A stretch of 64,000 bases of DNA from Pseudarthrobacter defluvii (GTDB lineage: Bacteria; Actinomycetota; Actinomycetes; Actinomycetales; Micrococcaceae): positions 682,001 to 746,000 of the forward strand of contig NZ_CP066362.1 of assembly GCF_030323865.1 (NCBI RefSeq). Direction: 5' to 3'. The translations under genes were made by a program, and so were the position numbers. The notes beneath the pieces were generated by a model. It was not told the origin of the DNA, made no database searches, and saw nothing but the letters and a program-made list of their open reading frames with translations. Of this stretch, positions 53,333 through 64,000 are shown piece after piece. Position 1 is the first letter of the stretch. Each line of letters opens with the position of its first letter.

Positions 53333-55122
53333 ATTTCAATCCGCAAAGTTCCGGCCACTTCACCCCAAAGAGCACATTCGAGCTAAACGCACCCGGCCTT
53401 CAGCATGACCCGTTGTGGTACCGCAAGGCAGTGTTCTACGAAGTACTTGTGAGGGCCTTTGCGGATGCCAACGGCGATGGGTCCGGGGACTTCTCCGGAC
53501 TCATCGACCGGCTGGACTACCTTCAGTGGCTGGGCGTCGACTGCCTCTGGCTGCCCCCGTTCTTCCAGTCGCCGCTGCGGGATGGCGGCTATGACATTTC
53601 CGACTACAACTCCGTCCTGGACGAGTTCGGCACCATCAGCGATTTCAAGCGGCTGGTGGCAGAAGCCCACGCCCGCGGCGTCCGGGTAATCATCGACCTC
53701 CCGTTGAACCACACCTCGGACCAGCACCCCTGGTTCCAGGAATCCCGGAAGGACCCGGACGGCCCGTTCGGCGACTTCTACGTCTGGAGCGACACGGACG
53801 AGAAGTACCAGGACGCGCGCATTATCTTCGTTGACACGGAGGAATCGAACTGGACGTTCGATCCCATCCGGCGGCAGTTCTTCTGGCACCGGTTCTTCAG
53901 CCACCAGCCGGACCTGAACTTCGAAAACCCCGCCGTGATCGACGCCGTCTTCGACGTGGTCCGGTTCTGGCTGGACCAGGGCATCGATGGTTTCCGGGCG
54001 GATGCCATCCCCTACCTCTACGAGGAAGAGGGCACCAACTGCGAGAACCTGCCGGCAACGCATGAGTTCCTCCGGGACCTGCGGGCCATGGTGGATGAAA
54101 ACTATCCCGGCCGAGTGATCATCGCCGAAGCAAACCAGCCGCCCAACGAGGTGGTGGAGTATTTCGGGACCGCGGAGGAACCCGAATGCCATATGGCCTT
54201 CCACTTCCCCATCATGCCCCGCCTGTATTACGCCCTGCGGGACCAGAAGGCAGCGCCTATCATCCAAACAATGCGCGACACCCCGGACATCCCCGAGGGC
54301 GCACAGTGGGGAACGTTCCTCCGGAACCACGATGAACTGACCCTGGAAATGGTCACCGCCGATGAGCGTGCGGCGATGCTCGGGTGGTACGCGCCGGATC
54401 CCCGCATGCGGGCCAATATCGGCATCCGGCGGCGGCTGGCCCCGCTGCTGGACAACTCACGGGCCGAGATCGAGCTGATCAACGCACTCCTGCTCTCGCT
54501 TCCGGGCAGCCCGTTCCTGTACTACGGGGACGAGATCGGCATGGGGGACAACATCTGGCTCGAGGACCGCGACGCCGTCCGCACGCCCATGCAGTGGAAC
54601 CCGGACCGGAACGCCGGTTTCTCGCACGCGGATCCCGGCAAGCTCTACCTGCCGCCCATCCAGTCACTGGTGTACAACTACGCCATGGCCAACGTGGAAG
54701 CGGAGGCGGCACATTCAGGGTCCCTGCTGCGGTGGACCCGGCAGATCCTCAGCGTCCGCAAGAACCACCCCGCCTTCGGGTTGGGCGGATTCAAGCATGT
54801 GGAAGCAGACCACGACGCCGTCCTGGCGTACCTGCGGGAACTGCCGGCCGGCAACCCTGCCGGTGCCGACGCCGAGACCATCCTTTGCGCCTTCAACCTT
54901 TCCCAGCATCCGGTGGCTGCCACGCTGCGCATCCCCGAGTATGCCGGGCGGGGGCTCCGCGATGTCTTCGGCGGCCAGATCTTCCCTGGCATCGGCGACG
55001 ACGGCAGCCTCACCCTGACCATCGGAAGCCACGATTTCTTCTGGCTCCGGTTGCGCTCGGCGGGGTCCAACCCGTCGTCGCCCTACACCCAGGCCATGCC
55101 CATCCTGTCGATAGAGAACTGA
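53329..55122 (+). CDS. treS: Trehalose synthase TreS
   Basis: This 597-residue GH13_16 enzyme interconverts trehalose and maltose. Features are [20 protein letters not shown] near residue 42, [18 protein letters not shown], the nucleophile Asp in [10 protein letters not shown] near 225, the acid/base Glu in [17 protein letters not shown] near 268, and [12 protein letters not shown]. The GTG start at 53329 overlaps the glgE stop (GTGA); the open frame extends upstream inside glgE but that extension is not family-like. The next gene starts one base after its stop, so glgE, treS and mak-glgB form a tightly coupled operon. Confidence 0.95.
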   Translation: MNFNPQSSGHFTPKSTFELNAPGLQHDPLWYRKAVFYEVLVRAFADANGDGSGDFSGLIDRLDYLQWLGVDCLWLPPFFQSPLRDGGYDISDYNSVLDEFGTISDFKRLVAEAHARGVRVIIDLPLNHTSDQHPWFQESRKDPDGPFGDFYVWSDTDEKYQDARIIFVDTEESNWTFDPIRRQFFWHRFFSHQPDLNFENPAVIDAVFDVVRFWLDQGIDGFRADAIPYLYEEEGTNCENLPATHEFLRDLRAMVDENYPGRVIIAEANQPPNEVVEYFGTAEEPECHMAFHFPIMPRLYYALRDQKAAPIIQTMRDTPDIPEGAQWGTFLRNHDELTLEMVTADERAAMLGWYAPDPRMRANIGIRRRLAPLLDNSRAEIELINALLLSLPGSPFLYYGDEIGMGDNIWLEDRDAVRTPMQWNPDRNAGFSHADPGKLYLPPIQSLVYNYAMANVEAEAAHSGSLLRWTRQILSVRKNHPAFGLGGFKHVEADHDAVLAYLRELPAGNPAGADAETILCAFNLSQHPVAATLRIPEYAGRGLRDVFGGQIFPGIGDDGSLTLTIGSHDFFWLRLRSAGSNPSSPYTQAMPILSIEN

Positions 55123-55123
55123 G

Positions 55124-58100
55124 ATGAATCAGCCAATCCTCACTCCCGCCCTTACCGCGCTGCTCAAGGAATGGCTGCCGCAGCAGCGGTGGTTTCCGGT
55201 CAAGACCCCCGACTTCGACGTTTCCCAAGCGGGCAGCCTGGGGCTGACGGACCCCAGCGGCCATGCGGCGCTGGCCGTGTTCCTTCTGAACATCACCACG
55301 CAGGGGCCCGACGGCGGCCCGCGCACCGCGGTGGTCCAGGTTCCCTTGAGCTTTCGGCCGGCGCCGGCAGGCGGGATGGAGCGGGCGCTGGTGGGCAATG
55401 CCGCGGGAATGGATCCCACCCGCCCCTGGGTCTACGACGCCGTCCACGACCCCGACTTCGTGGGCGCGTGGCTGGAGCTCATCCGGCAGCAGGAGAAGGC
55501 TGCCAGCGGTACGGCCACGGGGTTCCGGGTTGATGGTCCCTACCGGCTGCCTACGGCCAAGGGCGTGGTGAAAGTGCTCTCCGGCGAGCAGTCCAACAGT
55601 TCCGTCCTGGTGGACGACGGCGAATCGGCCGCCATGGTGAAATTCTTCCGGGTGCTTTCCGACGGCACCAACCCCGAGATCGAGGTGGGTGCTGCCCTGA
55701 CCAAGGCGGGCACCTCCGAGGTCCCTGCCACGCTTGGCTGGGTCAGGGGGGAGTGGCTCGGACAAGGCGCCCAGGGAAACCAGGGCAACACCGGCTCCGG
55801 CGGCACCGGTACCAAGTATGTGCAAGGTGAGCTCGCCGTGGCCCACGAGTTCCTCGCCGGCGGCCGGGACGCCTGGCGGCTGGCCGTGGACGCCGCGCGC
55901 TCGGGCAGGGACTTCACGTCAGAAGCGCGGGCCCTTGGCGCGGCCACGGCGACGGTGCACAAGCGCCTGGCGGAGGCCCTGGGGCAATCAGCCGAGCCTG
56001 AACCCGGCAAGGGGGCAGGACCTGCTGTTGCCCAGCGCGTCCGCACCGCCTGGGCTGAAGCCCGTGCCGCCGTCGGGCCTTACGACGATGCTCTGGACAC
56101 CCTGCTGGCCGGCCTGGACAAAACTCCGGCCGGGCCGCTGCAGCGCATCCACGGGGACCTGCACCTGGGCCAGATCCTCCTGGTGACCGGCCAGTCCGGC
56201 GACGAGTCCCGGTGGGCCATCCTGGATTTCGAGGGTGAGCCGCTGCGGCCCATCGCCGAACGGAACGTCCCGGACGTCCCCCTGCGCGACGTGGTGGGGA
56301 TGCTCCGGTCCTTCGACTACGCAGCCGGAGCAGCCCAGCGCGAACAGGAAGGCGCGCAAGTCCCGGACAACTGGGTTGACGACTGCGCCGACGCTTTCCT
56401 GGCAGGGTATGCCGGGGTCATTCCCGGCACGGTGGACCGGACCTCGCCGCTGTTTGTGGCATTGTGGCTGGACAAGGCGCTGTACGAAGTTGTTTATGAA
56501 ATGCGGAACAGGCCCGACTGGGTGGCGATTCCAGTAAACGCCTCCAGGCGGCTCCTGGGCAGCAATGGTGCCGGCGGGTCCGCCGGTGCAGCATCGGAAG
56601 GTAACGAAATGACAGGCTCAGCACGAACTGACCGTCCGGGGGTGCCCCTGCACGTGGATGAAGGCACCCTGGGCAGGATCGCGAACGGTGAACACCACGC
56701 CCCCCACTCCGTCCTGGGCGCGCACCTGGACGACTACGGGCATGTCACCATCCGCACCGTGAAGCACCTCGCCGAAGCAATCACCGTGGTCACCCAGGCC
56801 GGTGAAGTTCCCATGCAGCATGAGGCCCACGGCGTGTGGGTTGCCGTCCTGGAGCCGGTGGAGCAGGGACACGTTCCGGACTACCGGCTCTCGGTCACCT
56901 ACCCGGGCAAGGAAGCGGTGACGGTTGATGACCCGTACCGCTACCTGCCCACCGTGGGTGAAGTGGACCTGCACCTCATCGGCGAAGGCCGGCACGAGAA
57001 GCTGTGGACCGTGCTCGGCGCCCACGTCCAGCACTACAAGTCCTCGCTCGGGGACGTCAACGGTGTTTCCTTCGCTGTCTGGGCTCCCAATGCGCAGGCT
57101 GTCCGCGTCAAGGGCGACTTCAACGCGTGGGACGGCCGCGAGAATTCCATGCGCTCGCTGGGATCTTCCGGTGTCTGGGAAGTCTTCATTCCCGGCGTTA
57201 CGGCAGGCGCCTGCTACAAGTACGAGATCCTGACGCGGGGCGGCTACTGGGTTGAAAAAGCCGACCCGCTGGCGTTCGGCACCGAGGTCCCCCCGTTGAC
57301 CGCGTCCCGCGTGGTGGAGCCCTCCTACGCCTTCAAGGACCAGGAATGGATGGAAGCGCGCAGCAAGCGCGACCCGCACAACTCGGCCATGAGCGTCTAC
57401 GAGGTGCACCTCGGATCATGGCGGCTGGGCCTTGGCTACCGCGAACTCGCCAAGGAACTGGTGGAGTACGTCAAGTGGCTCGGGTTCACCCACGTTGAAT
57501 TCATGCCTGTGGCCGAGCACCCCTTCGGCGGTTCATGGGGATACCAGGTCACGTCCTACTACGCCCCCACGTCCAGGTTCGGCCACCCGGATGAGTTCCG
57601 CTACCTGGTGGACGCCCTCCACCAGGCCGGCATCGGCGTGCTGCTGGACTGGGTGCCCGCGCACTTCCCCAAGGACGCCTGGGCCCTGGCCCGGTTCGAC
57701 GGGGAGGCGCTGTACGAGCACTCCGACCCCGCCCTGGGCGAACACCCCGACTGGGGCACCCTCATTTTCGACTTCGGCCGCTCCGAGGTCCGGAACTTCC
57801 TGGTGGCGAACGCCCTCTACTGGCTGGAGGAGTTCCACATTGACGGCCTGCGTGTGGACGCAGTGGCCTCCATGCTCTACCTGGACTACTCACGCCAGGA
57901 TGGCCAGTGGCGGCCCAACCGCTTCGGCGGCAGGGAAAACCTGGAAGCCATCTCCTTCCTGCAGGAAGTCAACGCCACCGTGTACAAGACCCACCCGGGC
58001 GCTGTCATGATCGCGGAAGAATCCACTGCCTTCCCCGGCGTCACCGCCCCCACCAGCCACGGCGGCCTGGGCTTCGGCCTGAAGTGGAACATGGGCTGGA

Positions 58101-58834
58101 TGCACGATTCGCTCAAGTACATCTCCGAGGACCCCTACAACCGCCGCTGGCACCACGGCACCGTGACGTTCTCCCTGGTGTATGCCTTCACGGAGAATTT
58201 CCTGCTGCCGATCAGCCACGACGAGGTTGTCCATGGCAAGGGTTCCATGCTCCGCAAGATGCCGGGCGACCGCTGGCAGCAGTTGGCCAACTTGCGGGCC
58301 TTCTTTGCCTACCAGTGGGCGCACCCCGGCAAGCAGCTCATCTTCATGGGCACCGAATTCGGCCAGGAAGCCGAATGGTCTGAGCAACACGGCCTGGACT
58401 GGTGGCTCGCGGACATCCCGGCACACCGGGGACTGCAGTTGCTGACCAAGGACCTGAACGAGTTGTACGCGTCCACGCCGGCCCTGTACACGCAGGACAA
58501 CGTTCCCGCCGGATTCCAGTGGATCAACGGTGGCGACGCCGACCGGAACGTCTTGTCGTTCATCAGGTGGGACACCGACGGCAACCCGATCGTCTGCGCC
58601 ATCAACTTCTCCGGCGCACCACATGTTGGCTACACCTTGGGCGTCCCGTCGGCCGGTGCCTGGACGGAGGTCCTGAACACGGACCACACCACGTACGGGG
58701 GCTCCGGCGTGCTGAACGAAGGCGAACTGAAGGCGACGGATCACGGACAGGATGGCCAGCCGGCGACCTTGACCGTCACTCTGCCGCCGCTCGGGGCGTC
58801 CTACTTCAAGCCGGGTGCAGCAGTGGCTGACTGA
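55124..58834 (+). CDS. glgB: Maltokinase-branching enzyme fusion (Mak/Pep2 + GlgB)
   Basis: This single 1236-residue frame joins two GlgE-pathway enzymes. Residues about 1-485 are maltokinase, which makes maltose 1-phosphate with [21 protein letters not shown] near 14, [13 protein letters not shown] near 150, catalytic [12 protein letters not shown] near 343 and LDFEGEP. Residues about 496-1236 are 1,4-alpha-glucan branching enzyme. That part has a CBM48 region and then [27 protein letters not shown] (nucleophile near 912), [12 protein letters not shown] and [14 protein letters not shown]. The GlgB part is full length (about 741 residues). Fused or separate forms of this pair occur in actinobacteria. 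An internal ribosome binding site and ATG mark the junction. Confidence 0.92.
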   Translation: MNQPILTPALTALLKEWLPQQRWFPVKTPDFDVSQAGSLGLTDPSGHAALAVFLLNITTQGPDGGPRTAVVQVPLSFRPAPAGGMERALVGNAAGMDPTRPWVYDAVHDPDFVGAWLELIRQQEKAASGTATGFRVDGPYRLPTAKGVVKVLSGEQSNSSVLVDDGESAAMVKFFRVLSDGTNPEIEVGAALTKAGTSEVPATLGWVRGEWLGQGAQGNQGNTGSGGTGTKYVQGELAVAHEFLAGGRDAWRLAVDAARSGRDFTSEARALGAATATVHKRLAEALGQSAEPEPGKGAGPAVAQRVRTAWAEARAAVGPYDDALDTLLAGLDKTPAGPLQRIHGDLHLGQILLVTGQSGDESRWAILDFEGEPLRPIAERNVPDVPLRDVVGMLRSFDYAAGAAQREQEGAQVPDNWVDDCADAFLAGYAGVIPGTVDRTSPLFVALWLDKALYEVVYEMRNRPDWVAIPVNASRRLLGSNGAGGSAGAASEGNEMTGSARTDRPGVPLHVDEGTLGRIANGEHHAPHSVLGAHLDDYGHVTIRTVKHLAEAITVVTQAGEVPMQHEAHGVWVAVLEPVEQGHVPDYRLSVTYPGKEAVTVDDPYRYLPTVGEVDLHLIGEGRHEKLWTVLGAHVQHYKSSLGDVNGVSFAVWAPNAQAVRVKGDFNAWDGRENSMRSLGSSGVWEVFIPGVTAGACYKYEILTRGGYWVEKADPLAFGTEVPPLTASRVVEPSYAFKDQEWMEARSKRDPHNSAMSVYEVHLGSWRLGLGYRELAKELVEYVKWLGFTHVEFMPVAEHPFGGSWGYQVTSYYAPTSRFGHPDEFRYLVDALHQAGIGVLLDWVPAHFPKDAWALARFDGEALYEHSDPALGEHPDWGTLIFDFGRSEVRNFLVANALYWLEEFHIDGLRVDAVASMLYLDYSRQDGQWRPNRFGGRENLEAISFLQEVNATVYKTHPGAVMIAEESTAFPGVTAPTSHGGLGFGLKWNMGWMHDSLKYISEDPYNRRWHHGTVTFSLVYAFTENFLLPISHDEVVHGKGSMLRKMPGDRWQQLANLRAFFAYQWAHPGKQLIFMGTEFGQEAEWSEQHGLDWWLADIPAHRGLQLLTKDLNELYASTPALYTQDNVPAGFQWINGGDADRNVLSFIRWDTDGNPIVCAINFSGAPHVGYTLGVPSAGAWTEVLNTDHTTYGGSGVLNEGELKATDHGQDGQPATLTVTLPPLGASYFKPGAAVAD
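56596..56611 (+). promoter_or_regulatory. Possible internal ribosome binding site and start for GlgB
   Basis: GGAAGG is followed after about 6 nt by in-frame ATG 56609 (residue 496), exactly where a free-standing GlgB would begin ([11 protein letters not shown]). A TAA triplet sits at 56602-56604 in the +1 frame. The spot could allow independent GlgB synthesis, or be a relic of two once-separate genes. Confidence 0.45.
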
Positions 58835-58870
58835 TCCACCCCGGCACTAAGCAACCCGGAACTGAACGAG

Positions 58871-58907
58871 CGAAAGGTCCGGAATCCGCGTGATTCCGGG
58901 CCTTTCG
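58871..58907 (+). terminator. Terminator after the glgE operon
   Basis: CGAAAGGTCCGGAATC (58871-58886) pairs with GATTCCGGGCCTTTCG (58892-58907), 16 bp with one G-T wobble and a 5-nt loop. It insulates the glucan operon from the rRNA operon. Confidence 0.75.
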
Positions 58908-58938
58908 GCAGCTTAGGGGAGGCCCGTCCGGAGTGGAG

Positions 58939-59077
58939 TGGCAATCCCGGAAGACTGGTGGTACAGTTTATTTCCGCGCTGCTCCACGGAGTCAGACGGA
59001 AGACATGATCCCCTCAAGCTTATGCCGAGGATGGTCGCGGACTCCGGTTTGACACGCAGGATGTCAGCGGGTAAGTT
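58939..59077 (+). promoter_or_regulatory. rRNA operon promoter region
   Basis: TTGACA at 59049-59054 and TAAGTT at 59072-59077 are separated by 17 bp. They are followed by a stretch (TTTGAAAAGTTGCTCCGGAG) that I associate with rRNA leaders of Arthrobacter-like bacteria. A weaker upstream candidate is TGGCAA (58939-58944), a 17-bp spacer, then TACAGT (58962-58967). Tandem rRNA promoters are usual. Confidence 0.5.
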
Positions 59078-59136
59078 TGAAAAGTTGCTCCGGAGCGATC
59101 CTGAATGTTTGGTTTGGGTGGTGCCGGGTGTGTCTG

Positions 59137-59157
59137 TTGTTTGAGAACTCAATAGTG
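59137..59157 (+). promoter_or_regulatory. rRNA leader antitermination-type motif
   Basis: TTGTTTGAGAACTCAATAGTG lies in the 16S leader and recurs nearly unchanged before 23S. In actinobacterial rrn operons this element overlaps the boxA-type antitermination signal. The rest of the leader (59158-59313) has no gene. Confidence 0.6.
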
Positions 59158-59313
59158 TGCCAAGTTTGTTGATACCGATTATGTATGTAATTGGTTGAAT
59201 TTGCCGAATCGTGCCGCCCCTGTGGTATTGGTTTGGTGTTTTTAGCTGGTTTCAAATTTTGTGCAGCCAGGATGGCCGTTATTTCCGGTGGTTTTGGTTG
59301 TGTCTGTTTGTTT

Positions 59314-64000
<4,687 letters not shown>

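Overview
The window is 64 kb of high-GC chromosome from an actinobacterium. The 16S rRNA, tRNA-free 16S-23S spacer, CarD, SenX3-RegX3, a proteasome activator and GlgE-pathway genes all point to Micrococcaceae, most likely Arthrobacter or Pseudarthrobacter. The organism call is my reading of the sequence; no search was run. Gene density is high, several operons have 1-4 bp start/stop overlaps, and no phage, insertion sequence, CRISPR array or integrase is visible. Most of the window looks like conserved core chromosome rather than an accessory island.

Positions 1-17 kb hold: a 5'-truncated FAD/NAD(P)-binding protein; a 1512-residue secreted nuclease fused to a 5'-nucleotidase; tRNA-Ser; a quinone oxidoreductase; a PadR-ABC transporter unit behind a striking palindrome; cstA with its small YbdD-like partner; the proteasome activator Bpa with an uncharacterised helical partner; and an aldo/keto reductase. 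Positions 17-31.7 kb hold: three poorly characterised minus-strand genes; a type II NADH dehydrogenase; a translationally coupled adenylate-forming enzyme and alpha/beta hydrolase; an acetyltransferase-like protein; a polysaccharide deacetylase; a large APC permease with a long leader; tRNA-Thr; and the overlapping genes tmk, holB and a TAP-type secreted peptidase.

Positions 31.7-43.5 kb are mainly housekeeping: a PLP-dependent trans-sulfuration enzyme, a DUF2516 protein, a methyltransferase, gpmA, phoU divergent from senX3-regX3 with a PHO-box-like direct repeat between them, a lipoprotein, carD, ispD-ispF, cysS and rlmB. Positions 43.5-59 kb are dominated by alpha-glucan metabolism. glgX (debranching) lies upstream. 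glgP (phosphorolysis) is divergent from the coupled operon glgE-treS-mak/glgB. TreS turns trehalose into maltose, maltokinase makes maltose 1-phosphate, GlgE extends glucan with it, and GlgB branches the product. Maltokinase and GlgB are one open frame here, with an apparently preserved internal ribosome binding site and start codon at the junction. A barnase-like RNase with its barstar-like inhibitor, and a PoxB-like enzyme, lie between glgX and glgP. The window ends in an rRNA operon: promoter, leader, complete 16S, spacer and partial 23S.

I did not find a convincing new defence or mobile system. The most interesting leads are the maltokinase-GlgB fusion junction, the Bpa partner gene, the ligase-hydrolase pair, the PadR palindrome, the PHO-box-like site, the RNase-inhibitor pair and the permease leader.
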